Notes: generated from the sequence alone by a model not told the origin. Counted from the stretch's first letter, positions 27,809 through 37,970 are shown. The stretch is DNA of 64,000 nt from Clostridia bacterium (GCA_017517685.1 JAFWYK010000007.1:175013-239012), one strand, 5' to 3'. Made by a program: numbers and translations.

Positions 27809-29047
27809 ATGGATCAAGAAGAATTAGAGCGTGAATTTGAAGAAGAAAAAGCAAATTTAAAAGTTAGATTTATACTAATTACTATATTTGTAGCAATAGT
27901 AGTTGCAGTAATAGCATCAGAAGTAACAATGATGTATTACACAAATAGATATGGTGACTTAAATAAAATAGAAAAAGGTACTGTTGTAGCAGAAAATAAA
28001 AGAGAAAAAAATATTGATGTTATAGCAGAAACATTAACAAGTTTTAGAGAAGTTATAGACAGAGAATTCATCGGTGAAATTGATGAAAATAAAGTATTAG
28101 ATGAAACAATAAAAGGTTACGTTAATGGACTTGGTGATGAATATTCTGAATATCTAACTGTTGAAGATTGGGAAGAATTTCAAACAGTGGCACTAGGAAA
28201 CTATGTTGGAATTGGTATTTATATGAGTACTGATAAAAATGATAATGTAGTAGTTGTAGAACCAATAAAAGAATCACCTGCAGAAAAAGTAGGAATAAAA
28301 GCTGGTGATGTTATTGTTGGTGTAAATGATGAAAGTGTGATTGGTGCTGGTTCTGAATATGTTTCAAATAAGATTAAAGGTGAAGAAGGAACTAAAGTAA
28401 AAGTTACAATAGAAAGAAATGGTGAATATTTAGATTTTGATATAGAAAGAAAAGCTATTAAAGTTTATCACGTAGAAACTGAAATGCTTGAAAATAATAT
28501 AGGATACATTTCACTTGCAACATTTGATGAAGGTTGTGCAGAAGAATTTAAAAAGGAATATTTAGAACTAAAAAACGAAGGTGCTAAAAAGATTATTGTT
28601 GATCTAAGAAATAATACAGGTGGGTTAGTTGAAGAAGCGTTAAGCTTGTTAGATTTATTCTTACCAAAGAATACAACTACATTAGTTACTGTTGATTCAA
28701 AAGGAAATAAAGATTATTCAAAAACAAAAGATCCACAATTAATAACTGAAGATGTAGTTGTTTTAGTAAACGAATATTCAGCTAGTGCATCAGAGATTGT
28801 AGCAGGAGCTTTAAAGGATCACAAAAGAGCACAAGTTGTTGGAACAAAAACATATGGAAAAGGTGTAATTCAAAGTGTATTTATGCTTGAAGATGGTAGT
28901 GCACTTAAGCTAACTGTTGAGGAATACTTTACTCCAAAAGAAGTAAAAATTAACAAAGTTGGTATTGAACCAAACCATACTGTTGAACTTGATATTGAAA
29001 ATCAAATCGATACTCAATTAAATAAAGCAAAAGAGTTATTAAAATAG
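27809..29047 (+). CDS. S41 C-terminal processing peptidase (CtpA/CtpB type)
   Basis: 412 residues. One membrane segment (about 19-42) puts the enzyme outside the cell. A PDZ domain (about 125-205, GNYVGIGIYMSTDKN ... GIKAGDVIVGVND) precedes the S41 protease core, with the catalytic Ser in EYSASASEIV and Lys in GTKTYGKGV. Such proteases trim or degrade secreted wall enzymes and sporulation proteins. The ctpB-ftsEX neighbourhood also occurs in Bacillus subtilis. Last gene of the run, closed by a terminator. Confidence 0.94.
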   Translation: MDQEELEREFEEEKANLKVRFILITIFVAIVVAVIASEVTMMYYTNRYGDLNKIEKGTVVAENKREKNIDVIAETLTSFREVIDREFIGEIDENKVLDETIKGYVNGLGDEYSEYLTVEDWEEFQTVALGNYVGIGIYMSTDKNDNVVVVEPIKESPAEKVGIKAGDVIVGVNDESVIGAGSEYVSNKIKGEEGTKVKVTIERNGEYLDFDIERKAIKVYHVETEMLENNIGYISLATFDEGCAEEFKKEYLELKNEGAKKIIVDLRNNTGGLVEEALSLLDLFLPKNTTTLVTVDSKGNKDYSKTKDPQLITEDVVVLVNEYSASASEIVAGALKDHKRAQVVGTKTYGKGVIQSVFMLEDGSALKLTVEEYFTPKEVKINKVGIEPNHTVELDIENQIDTQLNKAKELLK

Positions 29048-29055
29048 CTAGAAAT

Positions 29056-29090
29056 AGGGAGATTTTTATAAAATAAAATCTTCCTTTTTT
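29056..29090 (+). terminator. Rho-independent terminator after the CtpA-type gene
   Basis: About 11-bp stem with core GGGAGATTTT/AAAATCTTCC, one wobble, followed by six T. Confidence 0.88.
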
Positions 29091-29125
29091 ATTTAAAAAA
29101 TAGTGTAAAAAATGTTATAAAAATG

Positions 29126-29154
29126 TTGCTTAAAAAATACATAAATGATAAAAT
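29126..29154 (+). promoter_or_regulatory. Extended -10 promoter of the 29185 gene
   Basis: TTGCTT (29126-29131), 17-nt spacer, TAAAAT (29149-29154) with TG at 29146-29147. Confidence 0.65.
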
Positions 29155-29184
29155 TATACTGTATATATTTACGAGGTGGTACAG

Positions 29185-31626
29185 ATGATGGAATTAAAAT
29201 TTACAAACGAAGAGTTAGAGGCTCTAAAGAAATTCAAAGATGAAAAATGTAAAGCTATAAATCAATTATTAATTAGTAATTGTGAAACAGATATAGCTTT
29301 ATTAAGTGATGATACAGATAAAAAAGTTGATCTTTCATATACAAGAGAAGCTGTAATGGAAAATATTAAATGCATCAAATTAGTTTATAAATTAATATTA
29401 AAACAATTCTATAAAACTAGAAGACCTCAAAAAGATATATATAGAGGAACAAATATAGCTGAAGTAGAAAGAATAAAGAATGAACCATTTATTGATAAGT
29501 TTTTAACTGCTACATTAAATCAAGAAAAAGCAGAAAAAGAATTTGCAGTAAATTATACAAGACCAGCTGTATTAAAAATTAAAGTTGGAGAAGATGTACC
29601 TCATATATATGTTAAAGATGTACTTGGTGATAATTCAGATGAAGTACTTATAGCACCATTTACAAGATTAAAATCTATACTATTATCAGAAGAAAAAGAA
29701 ATTGATAATAAAGCAACAATGGTATACAGCTTAGATATTGAAAAACAAAATTTAGAAGAATTATCTGAAAGAGAAAGAAATGGGCTATATTCTTATATTT
29801 TAGATAATTGTTATTCAATAAATAGAAAATTATTAGAATGCATTACATTAGAAGAAGACAATGCAACAAACTATGATAATATTCGTAAATTAGAACAATT
29901 ATTATCGTCTCATGAAGCAATCATGGAAGAAAAAGAAGCAACAGGAAATTATCCAGATAAAGAAAGAGATGAAGATATTGATAATTTAGAAAGAATTGCA
30001 AGACAACTTGATGAACTTAAAGTTTTATCTACAGATATGTTTGAAGTAAGAAAAGAACATATTAATTTTGTTAATATGTGGAAGAGAAATGTAGCTGTAT
30101 ATATGCTTGCAGAATGCAGAGAGATAGAAAAACAATTTGAAGATATGGAATTACCTGAAATATCAGATGATATTGTTCTTGAAGTAAAAGAAGAAAAAGC
30201 AGAAGTAAGTTCTGAAGAAAAAGTTGATGAAGAAGCAAGTGCTGTTGAAGAAGTAGTTGAAGATCCTCAAGAAGTACCTGAAGCTGCTGAATCAGAAGAA
30301 AATGTTCAAGAAGAGCAAGAGAATAATGAAGAAAAAGATCAAGATGAAAATCTTGATAAAACAGCGGTTGTTGAGACAATAAAAAGCGTTGAAGAAAATG
30401 AAGAAAAAGAAGAAGTTACATCTGATAAATCAGAAGTAGAAAAAGTAATAAATGAGATTGTAGAAAAAGTAGCTAAAGAAGAATCTGCTACTCAAGATAC
30501 AATTAAAGTTGATTTAAAATCTAGTTTAAAAGAAAATTTAGATGAAAGAAAAACTAAAATAGTTGAAAAAATTAACGAAGTAAAAGAAGATGTTAAAGAA
30601 AAACTAAATAAAGTAGTAGAGACTGTAAAATCTGAATTAATACCAGAAGATGAGTTGTATGTTAGAGTAAAACAAGAAGCTAAAGAAAATGTTGAAGCTA
30701 CAGAAAAGTTATTAGAAGATATTAAAGTTTTAATAACAAAACAACAAAATCATGCTAAAATAGCAGGAAATATAGGATCACAATATAGCGCTTTAAACAA
30801 TGCTTTTGAAATGAGAAAAGTTGCTGAGACTTTAAATAAATTAACAAAAGAGATTGAAGAGAAAATTAATGCTAAATGTGAGAAAAAGAAAACAAAAGCT
30901 ATTGAAGAAGAATTAGAGAATATATCTAAAAAGAATATTGAAATTAGTACATTAATGAATTATTTAAATAATCCTAAAATTGCTGTTAAAAATGCAAAAA
31001 TAACAAGATTTGAAGAAATGGCAATTATAGAAGAGAATGAGCTAAAAAGAGGTATTGCAGAAAAAATTAGAGATATTCGTGGAGAAGCAGAACTTAAAAA
31101 ATTAAAAGATGATTTAGAAATAATCGAAGATAAAGGAACATTCTCAAGATTTATTGGAATTTTCACAGGCCAAAATAAACTAGATGAATTCATGATTGAA
31201 CAAATTGAAGTTAGACAAAGAGCAATAAGAAGAACAATTGCTAGGAAATTAAGTTTAGCTCGTAACTACAGTATTCATGAGTTGATTGCTGAAATAGAAA
31301 TGTTTATCAGAGACAATGAAGATGATGAATTAGTAGAAGATGATGTTTTGGATTTATCAGAATTGAAAGAAGAATTAAAAAGAAACTATGTTGTTATAGA
31401 TTATAAGGTAGAAGGTATAATTGAAAAACGTGAAGGTAAAAATTTACCATTAGATAAAAAGATATCAAAACGTGAAATTATAGAAATTGAAACTTATAGA
31501 TTCTTAAATAAATATGGTTATGATGATTCAACAAATGGATTTGTGGAAGAGCCAAAATATCAAGATACTATGGCAAATGAAATTGCAAGAATAGTTGAAT
31601 ACATAAATTCAGCTGATATATTGTAA
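29185..31626 (+). CDS. Large cytoplasmic coiled-coil protein, unknown
   Basis: 813 residues, no signal peptide or membrane segment. The N-terminal third is helical and mixed in charge. A highly acidic, low-complexity middle (about 335-440) is rich in Glu, Val and Lys. After it come long amphipathic helices (KENLDERKTKIVEKINEV and similar) and a helical C-terminal domain. ATG 29185 is chosen because GAGGTGG lies 5 bases before it; a GTG at 29176 overlaps that site. The layout suggests a structural or scaffolding protein. I do not recognise the family. Confidence 0.75.
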   Translation: MMELKFTNEELEALKKFKDEKCKAINQLLISNCETDIALLSDDTDKKVDLSYTREAVMENIKCIKLVYKLILKQFYKTRRPQKDIYRGTNIAEVERIKNEPFIDKFLTATLNQEKAEKEFAVNYTRPAVLKIKVGEDVPHIYVKDVLGDNSDEVLIAPFTRLKSILLSEEKEIDNKATMVYSLDIEKQNLEELSERERNGLYSYILDNCYSINRKLLECITLEEDNATNYDNIRKLEQLLSSHEAIMEEKEATGNYPDKERDEDIDNLERIARQLDELKVLSTDMFEVRKEHINFVNMWKRNVAVYMLAECREIEKQFEDMELPEISDDIVLEVKEEKAEVSSEEKVDEEASAVEEVVEDPQEVPEAAESEENVQEEQENNEEKDQDENLDKTAVVETIKSVEENEEKEEVTSDKSEVEKVINEIVEKVAKEESATQDTIKVDLKSSLKENLDERKTKIVEKINEVKEDVKEKLNKVVETVKSELIPEDELYVRVKQEAKENVEATEKLLEDIKVLITKQQNHAKIAGNIGSQYSALNNAFEMRKVAETLNKLTKEIEEKINAKCEKKKTKAIEEELENISKKNIEISTLMNYLNNPKIAVKNAKITRFEEMAIIEENELKRGIAEKIRDIRGEAELKKLKDDLEIIEDKGTFSRFIGIFTGQNKLDEFMIEQIEVRQRAIRRTIARKLSLARNYSIHELIAEIEMFIRDNEDDELVEDDVLDLSELKEELKRNYVVIDYKVEGIIEKREGKNLPLDKKISKREIIEIETYRFLNKYGYDDSTNGFVEEPKYQDTMANEIARIVEYINSADIL

Positions 31627-31721
31627 TTTTTATGTGAAGCTTTAGTGATAATGCTTATAATAATGATAGATCTATGTTAAAATTCTTTTGAATGTGTTAA
31701 TAAAAACAAAGGAGAAGTACT

Positions 31722-32804
31722 ATGCAAGACTTAAATAAAAAAGATGAAGAAAATAAAATCGAAAACAACAATGAAGAAAGCAAAGTAGAAGTTAAAGAAG
31801 AAAAAAGTTCTGTAGTAAAAGAAATTAATGATGAAATAAAAGCTGAAACTGATACTGTAAAAGTAAAAATAGGTACAGTTGGTAATGCAGTATTGTTTGC
31901 ATTCTTTGTTCTAATAGTTGCTACAGGAATACTTGCTTATTATTTAATTCATGATACAAAAGATAACATAGATCAACAATATAGCGATTTAATTCAAAAT
32001 TTATCTGAATATGAAAATTTAATAGATGATGACGAAGAAGGTACAACTGTTGCAAATATAATTGATGGTGCAATGGTAGATGCGGGATTAACATCAACAA
32101 ATTCTGTTACAACAGAAGTAACAGATGACAGAAAAATAATGAATGAAGAATTAGTTGTTTTATATAAAGGTTTAATTTTAGATACATCAAAAATGGATGA
32201 AGTAAAATTAAAATATATAGATAACAAAATAGATGGTTCTGATAAATATGTTATAACATATTATAGTTATGAACATTATGCGTTTAAAGAATCTAAGCTT
32301 GGAACTTTTTCAACACAACTTTATGATGGGCTTGTAAAAATAGATGGCGTAGGTAAGGTTGCTATATCAGAAAATTATGAAGCTATTCCAAGAGAAGTAA
32401 AAGTTATAAATACAGTTCCATCAGTGATAACTAATACAGGATTTACAAATTATGATACTGTTAAAACAATTATTACTGACTTAGATGGAAATGGTGTAGA
32501 AGAGTACATAGTAATATTTGCTAATAAGCAAACAGGATATTCAAAGATTTCATTCTATGATTCAAAAGGATCATTTGTTGATGATTTAGCTTCTATTGAA
32601 AAAAGTAAATGGAGAAAAGGTTCTAATGCAGAATATTATTTATCTTTAGATAATGTAGATATATTAGATATAGATAATGATGGCATTATGGAAGTGTTGG
32701 TAGAAATACCACATGCAACTGGAGATTCTACAGTAAGTATTTTAAAATATAACAATGGAAAACTAACAGGAAAAACTAAAATCGAATGTTCATTATTAGA
32801 TTAA
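31722..32804 (+). CDS. Single-pass membrane protein with VCBS/EF-hand-like repeats
   Basis: 360 residues. Charged cytoplasmic N-terminus rich in Glu, Lys and Asn (about 1-45), one membrane segment (about 50-72, VLFAFFVLIVATGILAYYLI), extracytoplasmic domain, and a C-terminal half with two DxDxDG-like loops, TDLDGNGVEEYIV and LDIDNDGIMEVLV, typical of FG-GAP/VCBS blades that bind calcium. It may belong functionally with the coiled-coil gene upstream, which shares the acidic/Lys-rich style. AAAGGAG site. Function unknown. Confidence 0.78.
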   Translation: MQDLNKKDEENKIENNNEESKVEVKEEKSSVVKEINDEIKAETDTVKVKIGTVGNAVLFAFFVLIVATGILAYYLIHDTKDNIDQQYSDLIQNLSEYENLIDDDEEGTTVANIIDGAMVDAGLTSTNSVTTEVTDDRKIMNEELVVLYKGLILDTSKMDEVKLKYIDNKIDGSDKYVITYYSYEHYAFKESKLGTFSTQLYDGLVKIDGVGKVAISENYEAIPREVKVINTVPSVITNTGFTNYDTVKTIITDLDGNGVEEYIVIFANKQTGYSKISFYDSKGSFVDDLASIEKSKWRKGSNAEYYLSLDNVDILDIDNDGIMEVLVEIPHATGDSTVSILKYNNGKLTGKTKIECSLLD

Positions 32805-32822
32805 TAAAATATGTATATATAT

Positions 32823-32858
32823 AATAAGAAGGAAATGCAAATTTTCTTCTTATTTTTT
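32823..32858 (+). terminator. Rho-independent terminator before the ribosomal cluster
   Basis: 13-bp stem AATAAGAAGGAAA/TTTTCTTCTTATT with one wobble, loop TGCAAA, T-tract. Confidence 0.88.
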
Positions 32859-32905
32859 GCTTAAAAAATGCTGTAAAAATATTGTAAAAAATATTTAAAA
32901 AAGTG

Positions 32906-32934
32906 TTGACAAAGGCTTGTAGCCGTAGTATAAT
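32906..32934 (+). promoter_or_regulatory. Consensus promoter of the S10-spc operon
   Basis: Perfect TTGACA (32906-32911), 17-nt spacer, perfect TATAAT (32929-32934). The strongest promoter in the window, as expected for ribosomal genes. Confidence 0.93.
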
Positions 32935-32940
32935 TATTTA

Positions 32941-33180
32941 GCATGAGATAAAGCGAAGAAGCAGAATGTGGCTACACTATAAGTGGAGGGAACTTCTGTG
33001 GAGCATGTCTAGGCTTAGACCGGGCGATAAGTTTGATAAATGTACATACTTATCCAAGACAATTTACGTATCAGTTTAATATTGAATACTAAAGATAGCT
33101 TGGATTTTAAAATGGGGTTAAAAGAAACACCAGGGTACGTTGTTAACTTGCCGTTAGCCATAATATTTAATTAAGGAGGG
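32941..33180 (+). promoter_or_regulatory. Long structured 5' leader of the S10 operon
   Basis: About 245 bases between the promoter and rpsJ without a gene. Visible hairpins: CACT/AGTG at 32975-32985, enclosed by CAGAA/TTCTG (32962-32998); GTCTA-GGCT-TAGAC at 33007-33020; GATAAGT/ACTTATC at 33026-33054. The GC content is higher than in the surrounding spacers. No U-tract terminator. A leader of this size upstream of rpsJ suggests autogenous control by a ribosomal protein (L4 in enterobacteria), but I see no match to the E. coli S10 leader. Regulation is inferred. Confidence 0.6.
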
Positions 33181-33189
33181 AAAATTTAA

Positions 33190-33519
33190 ATGGCAACATC
33201 AAACACAAAAGTAGGAAGTGACAAAATCAGAATAAGATTAAAAGCTTATGATTATGTTGTTTTAGATCAGTCAGCTGAAAAAATAGTTGATACTGCTAAG
33301 AGAACAGGAGCAAAAGTTTCAGGACCTATTCCACTTCCAACAGAAAAAGAAATCGTAACAATCTTACGTTCTCCACACAAACACAAAGATTCAAGAGAAC
33401 AATTTGAAATGAGAACACACAAAAGAGTTATTGATATTCTTTATCCAACACAAAAAACAGTTGATAGCTTAATGAAATTAGAGTTACCAGCAGGTGTTGA
33501 TATCGAAATCAAATTATAA
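33190..33519 (+). CDS. rpsJ: Ribosomal protein S10
   Basis: 109 residues; the S10 core [20 protein letters not shown] starts after an extra [11 protein letters not shown] leader, making it about 7 residues longer than usual. Small-subunit head protein and NusB partner in transcription antitermination. First gene of the S10 operon, AAGGAGGG site 9 bases before the ATG. Confidence 0.97.
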   Translation: MATSNTKVGSDKIRIRLKAYDYVVLDQSAEKIVDTAKRTGAKVSGPIPLPTEKEIVTILRSPHKHKDSREQFEMRTHKRVIDILYPTQKTVDSLMKLELPAGVDIEIKL

Positions 33520-33551
33520 TAAGAAGAAATTATTTTAAAAAATCAAACCAA

Positions 33552-33576
33552 GCTGAAATTTTTAATGTGTTTCAGC
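33552..33576 (+). other. Intercistronic hairpin rpsJ-rplC
   Basis: GCTGAAA/TTTCAGC, 7-bp perfect stem, 11-nt loop, no U-tract. Confidence 0.6.
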
Positions 33577-33600
33577 CAATAGTAGGAGGAAAAGAAAGTA

Positions 33601-34236
33601 ATGAAAACATTAATCGGAAAAAAAGTTGGAATGACACAAATATTCGATGAAAAAGGAAATGTTATTCCAGTAACAGTTATAGAAGCTGGACCATGTCCAG
33701 TAGTTCAAATCAAAACAGTTGAAACAGACGGATACATGGCTGTTCAATTAGGATTTGGATCAGTTAAAGAAAACAAAGTTAACAAACCAGAAGCAGGACA
33801 TTTCAAAAAAGCAAATGTAGCTGCAGTTAAACATTTAAGAGAATTTAGAGCATGTGAAGAATGCTTAGATGTAAAAGTAGGAGACGAAATTAAAGTTGAT
33901 ACTTTTGCTATCGGTGATAAAGTTGATATCCAAGGAATTACAAAAGGAAAAGGATTCCAAGGTGTTATCAAACGTCATGGACAACACAGAGGACCAATGG
34001 GACATGGTTCTATGTATCATAGAAGACCAGGTTCAATGGGATCTACATCAACACCAGGTAGAGTATTTAAAGGTAAAAAATTACCAGGACATATGGGTGT
34101 TGAAAAAGTTACAGTTCAAAACTTAGAAGTTGTAAAAGTAGACTTAGATAAAAACGCTATTTTAATTAAAGGTTCAGTACCTGGAAATAAAGGTAGTATA
34201 TTAAAAATAAGAAATGCAGTTAAAGCATCTAAATAG
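33601..34236 (+). CDS. rplC: Ribosomal protein L3
   Basis: 211 residues. Starts [17 protein letters not shown] and carries the L3 extension loop [20 protein letters not shown] that reaches the peptidyl transferase centre, plus [17 protein letters not shown]. Early assembly protein of the 50S subunit. AGGAGG site in the preceding spacer. Confidence 0.97.
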   Translation: MKTLIGKKVGMTQIFDEKGNVIPVTVIEAGPCPVVQIKTVETDGYMAVQLGFGSVKENKVNKPEAGHFKKANVAAVKHLREFRACEECLDVKVGDEIKVDTFAIGDKVDIQGITKGKGFQGVIKRHGQHRGPMGHGSMYHRRPGSMGSTSTPGRVFKGKKLPGHMGVEKVTVQNLEVVKVDLDKNAILIKGSVPGNKGSILKIRNAVKASK

Positions 34237-34255
34237 AGGGAAGGAGGAAGATTAA

Positions 34256-34879
34256 ATGCCTAGTATAGATGTATATAATGTAAACGGAAAAAAGGTTAGC
34301 ACAGTAGATTTAAAAGAAGAAATCTTCGGAATTGAACCAAATGAAGCAGTTGTACACACAGTATTAGTTAACTATTTAGCTAATCAAAGACAAGGTACAC
34401 AAAGCACAAAAACAAGATCTGAAGTAAGAGGCGGTGGAAGAAAACCTTGGAGACAAAAAGGAACAGGTAGAGCTAGACAAGGATCTATCAGAGCTCCACA
34501 ATGGATCAAAGGTGGTATTGCATTAGGACCAAAACCAAGATCATACAAATATAGAGTAAACAAAAAAGAAAGACAATTAGCTATTAAATCATTATTAAGC
34601 TCAAAAGTTTTAGAAAATAATTTAGTAGTTGTTGATAAATTTGATTTCAAAGAAATCAAAACAAAACAAATGGCAGATGCTATGAAAAACTTAAAAGTTG
34701 ATGCAACAGCATTAGTAGTATTACCAACAAACAATGAAATCGTTCAAAAATCAGCTAGAAACTTAGCAGATGTTAGAACAAGTTCAGTAAACACAATCAA
34801 TGTATACGACTTATTAAAATACAAAAAATTAGTATTAACAGTTGATACAATCAAAAAATTAGAGGAGGTGTACGCATAA
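34256..34879 (+). CDS. rplD: Ribosomal protein L4
   Basis: 207 residues. Internal extended loop [20 protein letters not shown], which lines the exit tunnel, and the globular part with [13 protein letters not shown]4 is a known autoregulator of S10 operons in enterobacteria, so it is the first candidate to test against the leader at 32941. GGAAGGAGG site. Confidence 0.97.
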   Translation: MPSIDVYNVNGKKVSTVDLKEEIFGIEPNEAVVHTVLVNYLANQRQGTQSTKTRSEVRGGGRKPWRQKGTGRARQGSIRAPQWIKGGIALGPKPRSYKYRVNKKERQLAIKSLLSSKVLENNLVVVDKFDFKEIKTKQMADAMKNLKVDATALVVLPTNNEIVQKSARNLADVRTSSVNTINVYDLLKYKKLVLTVDTIKKLEEVYA

Positions 34880-34881
34880 TT

Positions 34882-35226
34882 ATGGTAGCAGAAGAAATTA
34901 TATTAGCTCCAGTTGTTACTGAAAAAAGTAGCGCTGATATGCAAGAAGGAAAATACACTTTCAGAGTTGCAAAAAAAGCAACAAAAGTTGAAATTAAAAA
35001 CGCAGTTGAAAAATTATTTGAAGTTAAAGTATTAAAAGTAAATACAATGACTGTAAAAGGAAAAGAAAAAAGAGTAGGAGTACACCAAGGTAGAACTTCA
35101 GATTGGAAAAAAGCTATCGTTACAATCGATACAAACGTTTCTGATATGAAATATTTAGGAAAAGGTGGAAAAGAAGTTAAAGTTTCTAAAAAATACAAAG
35201 ATTCAATCGAAGTAATGGGAGCTTAA
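34882..35226 (+). CDS. rplW: Ribosomal protein L23
   Basis: 114 residues starting [16 protein letters not shown], typical L23 fold. Binds at the tunnel exit and docks trigger factor and SRP. The start is 2 bases after the rplD stop; its GGAGGTG site lies inside rplD, so translation is likely coupled. Confidence 0.96.
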   Translation: MVAEEIILAPVVTEKSSADMQEGKYTFRVAKKATKVEIKNAVEKLFEVKVLKVNTMTVKGKEKRVGVHQGRTSDWKKAIVTIDTNVSDMKYLGKGGKEVKVSKKYKDSIEVMGA

Positions 35227-35245
35227 TTTCAATATAAAATAGTTA

Positions 35246-35263
35246 TCGGGAAATAAAACCCGG
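35246..35263 (+). other. Intercistronic hairpin rplW-rplB
   Basis: CGGG/CCCG with an extra wobble pair and AAATAAAA loop, no U-tract. Confidence 0.5.
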
Positions 35264-35292
35264 AGAATAAATAATTTAAAGGAGAATTTAAA

Positions 35293-36120
35293 ATGGGAAT
35301 TAAACAATATAGACCATATACACCATCAAGAAGAAATATGACTACTTCAACATTTGAAGAAATTACTAAAAAAACTCCAGAAAAATCTCTATTAGCTACA
35401 AAAAAGAAAAATGCTGGTAGAAATTCATATGGTAGAATAACAGTAAGACACCAAGGTGGTGGAAATAGACAAAAATATAGAATAATTGATTTTAAAAGAT
35501 TAAAAGACGATATGACAGCTACTGTAATCGGTATCGAATATGATCCAAACAGAAGTGCAAACATCGCATTAATCGAATATGAAGATGGAACAAAATCATA
35601 CATCTTAGCACCAAAAGGATTAACAGATGGTGACAAAGTAGTTTCTGGAGAAAACGTAGATATTAAACCAGGAAATGCAATGCCAATCTCTAACATTCCG
35701 GTTGGTACATTAATTCATAACATTGAATTAAATCCAGGACAAGGTGGAAAATTAGTTAGATCTGCTGGACAAGAAGCTCAATTAATGGCTAAAGAAGGAG
35801 CATATGCTCACGTTAGATTACCATCAGGAGAAATGAGATTAGTTTCAGTTAGATGTAGAGCAACAATCGGAACAATCGGAAACAGCGATCACGAAAATAT
35901 CAAATTAGGAAAAGCTGGTAGAACAAGACATTTAGGTATCAGACCTACAGTAAGAGGATCTGTTATGAACCCTAACGATCACCCTCATGGTGGTGGTGAA
36001 GGTAGAGCACCAGTTGGACATAGTGGACCTATGACTCCTTGGGGTAAACCAGCACTTGGATACAAAACAAGAAACAAAAAGAAATTATCAAATAAATTTA
36101 TCGTTAAGAGAAGAAAATAA
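35293..36120 (+). CDS. rplB: Ribosomal protein L2
   Basis: 275 residues. Conserved [18 protein letters not shown] near the N-terminus and the peptidyl-transferase-proximal [18 protein letters not shown] near the C-terminus, including the key His. Universal 50S protein needed for subunit joining. AAAGGAG site. Confidence 0.98.
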   Translation: MGIKQYRPYTPSRRNMTTSTFEEITKKTPEKSLLATKKKNAGRNSYGRITVRHQGGGNRQKYRIIDFKRLKDDMTATVIGIEYDPNRSANIALIEYEDGTKSYILAPKGLTDGDKVVSGENVDIKPGNAMPISNIPVGTLIHNIELNPGQGGKLVRSAGQEAQLMAKEGAYAHVRLPSGEMRLVSVRCRATIGTIGNSDHENIKLGKAGRTRHLGIRPTVRGSVMNPNDHPHGGGEGRAPVGHSGPMTPWGKPALGYKTRNKKKLSNKFIVKRRK

Positions 36121-36146
36121 TATTGCAGCTTAATATAAGCAATATT
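36119..36146 (+). other. Intercistronic hairpin rplB-rpsS
   Basis: AATATTGC/GCAATATT, 8-bp perfect stem starting within the rplB stop codon, no U-tract. Confidence 0.6.
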
Positions 36147-36163
36147 TAAGGAAGGAGAAAAAC

Positions 36164-36439
36164 ATGTCAAGATCAAGTAAAAAAGTACCTTATGTAGCTC
36201 CAGAATTATTAAAAAGAGTTGAAGCTATGAATGAAACAGGTAAAAAAGAAGTATTAAAAACATGGTCAAGAGCATCTACAATATATCCACAAATGATTGG
36301 ACATACAATAGCTGTTCATGATGGAAGAAAACATGTTCCTGTATATATTTCAGAAGAAATGATCGGTCATAAATTAGGAGAATTTGCTCCTACAAGAACA
36401 TTCAAAGGTCACGCAGGAGACAAAACAACAAAAAAATAA
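36164..36439 (+). CDS. rpsS: Ribosomal protein S19
   Basis: 91 residues, with the S19 signature [20 protein letters not shown] and [18 protein letters not shown]. Head of the 30S subunit, partner of S13. AAGGAG site. Confidence 0.97.
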   Translation: MSRSSKKVPYVAPELLKRVEAMNETGKKEVLKTWSRASTIYPQMIGHTIAVHDGRKHVPVYISEEMIGHKLGEFAPTRTFKGHAGDKTTKK

Positions 36440-36449
36440 AAATTTATAA

Positions 36450-36466
36450 CTCTTAAGTTTTAAGAG
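36450..36466 (+). other. Intercistronic hairpin rpsS-rplV
   Basis: CTCTTAA/TTAAGAG with a 3-nt loop, no U-tract. Confidence 0.55.
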
Positions 36467-36490
36467 CTTTCAAATATAAAGGAGGAAAAA

Positions 36491-36847
36491 ATGGGAGAGA
36501 AAACTCAAGTAGCAGAAGCTAGAGCAACTTTAAGTTATGCAAGAATTTCAGCTAGAAAAGTTAAAATTGTTGCTGACTTATTAAGAGGAAAAAAAGTAGA
36601 AGAAGCTTCAAGAATAGTAAAATTCGCACCAAAAGCTTCAGCTGAATTATTAGAAAAATTATTAAATTCAGCTATAGCTAATGCAGAAAATAATCATTTC
36701 ATGAACAGAGCTAACCTTTATGTTGCAGAAATTTATGCAAACCAAGGACCAACATTAAAAAGAATTAGACCAGCAGCAAAAGGATCAGCTGTAAGAATAA
36801 GAAAAAGAACAAGTCATATTACAATAGTTTTAAGAGAAAGTAAATAA
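36491..36847 (+). CDS. rplV: Ribosomal protein L22
   Basis: 118 residues, normal length. [18 protein letters not shown] at the N-terminus and the tunnel-loop region [27 protein letters not shown] site 6 bases before the ATG. Confidence 0.97.
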   Translation: MGEKTQVAEARATLSYARISARKVKIVADLLRGKKVEEASRIVKFAPKASAELLEKLLNSAIANAENNHFMNRANLYVAEIYANQGPTLKRIRPAAKGSAVRIRKRTSHITIVLRESK

Positions 36848-36867
36848 GAGAAAGGAGGATATTTACG

Positions 36868-37527
36868 ATGGGACAAAAAGTTCATCCAAATGGAATTAGA
36901 GTAGGAGTTATCAAAGATTGGAACTCAAAATGGTATGCAGATTCTAAAAACTTTGCTGATTACCTAGTTGAAGACCATAAAATTCGTGAATATGTGAAAA
37001 AGAAACTATTTATTAGTGGAATTTCAAAAATAGAAATCGAAAGAACTGCTAAATTCGTAAAAGTTAACGTTTACACAGCTAAACCAGGTTTAGTTATTGG
37101 TAAAGGTGGAAACTTATCAGAAGCATTAAAAGCAGAACTTGAAAAAATGATAAACAAAGAAGTTAATTTAAATATTGTTGAGGTTAAAAATATTGATACA
37201 GACGCTCAATTAGTAGCAGAAAGTATCGCTAACCAATTAGAAAGAAGAATTTCATTCAGAAGAGCAATGAAACAAGCAATGCAAAAAGCTATGAAAGCTG
37301 GAGCATTAGGAATTAAAACAGCTGTATCTGGAAGATTAGGTGGAGCTGATATGGCAAGAACAGAATTCTATAAAGAAGGTACTATACCACTTCAAACTTT
37401 AAGAGCTGATATAGACTATGGATTCTATGAAGCTGACACAACATACGGAAAAATCGGTGTTAAAGTTTGGATCTATAAAGGAGAAGTTCTTCCAGCTAAA
37501 AAAGAAGCAAAAGGAGGTAACGACTAA
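36868..37527 (+). CDS. rpsC: Ribosomal protein S3
   Basis: 219 residues. [19 protein letters not shown] start, KH domain with VIGKGG, and C-terminal domain [17 protein letters not shown]. Part of the mRNA entry site. The stop codon overlaps the rplP start by one base (TAATG). Confidence 0.97.
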   Translation: MGQKVHPNGIRVGVIKDWNSKWYADSKNFADYLVEDHKIREYVKKKLFISGISKIEIERTAKFVKVNVYTAKPGLVIGKGGNLSEALKAELEKMINKEVNLNIVEVKNIDTDAQLVAESIANQLERRISFRRAMKQAMQKAMKAGALGIKTAVSGRLGGADMARTEFYKEGTIPLQTLRADIDYGFYEADTTYGKIGVKVWIYKGEVLPAKKEAKGGND

Positions 37528-37970
37528 TGCCATTAATGCCAAAAAGAACAAAATTTAGAAAACAACAAAAAGGTAGAAATAGAGGAAAAGCAACAAGAGC
37601 TAATGTAGTTAATGAAGGAGAATACGGATTACAAGCTACAACAGCTGGATGGATCAAAGGAAATCAAATCGAAGCTGCCAGAGTTGCAATGACACGTTAC
37701 ATTAAAAGAGGTGGAAAAGTTTGGATTAAAATATTCCCAGACAAACCTGTAACAAAAAAACCAGCTGAAACTCGTATGGGTAAAGGTAAAGGAGCTCCAG
37801 AATACTGGGTATCTGTAGTTAAACCAGGAAGAGTTATGTTTGAAATCGAAGGTGTTTCAGAAGAAGTTGCTAGAGAAGCTTTAAGATTAGCTGCTCAAAA
37901 ATTACCTGTTCAAACAAAATTTGTTAGAAGAGAAAATCAAGTAGTAGGTGGTGATAATGATGAAGAATAA
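37527..37970 (+). CDS. rplP: Ribosomal protein L16
   Basis: 147 residues. [19 protein letters not shown] start and the [20 protein letters not shown] signature. It binds near the A-site tRNA elbow. Translation is coupled to rpsC by a one-base overlap; the gene itself overlaps the rpmC start. Confidence 0.97.
   Translation: MPLMPKRTKFRKQQKGRNRGKATRANVVNEGEYGLQATTAGWIKGNQIEAARVAMTRYIKRGGKVWIKIFPDKPVTKKPAETRMGKGKGAPEYWVSVVKPGRVMFEIEGVSEEVAREALRLAAQKLPVQTKFVRRENQVVGGDNDEE

Noticed and set aside
30071..30379. Minus-strand Leu/Gln-rich frame opposite the coiled-coil gene
   Set aside because: It is the antisense of Glu/Lys-rich codons; low complexity and no start signals.
32960..33180. Riboswitch of a known class in the S10 leader
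   Set aside because: Hairpins are visible but I cannot match any known aptamer core; kept as an unassigned leader.
33744..33971. Minus-strand open frame opposite rplC
   Set aside because: Shadow of a ribosomal gene; no ribosome binding site and no plausible protein.
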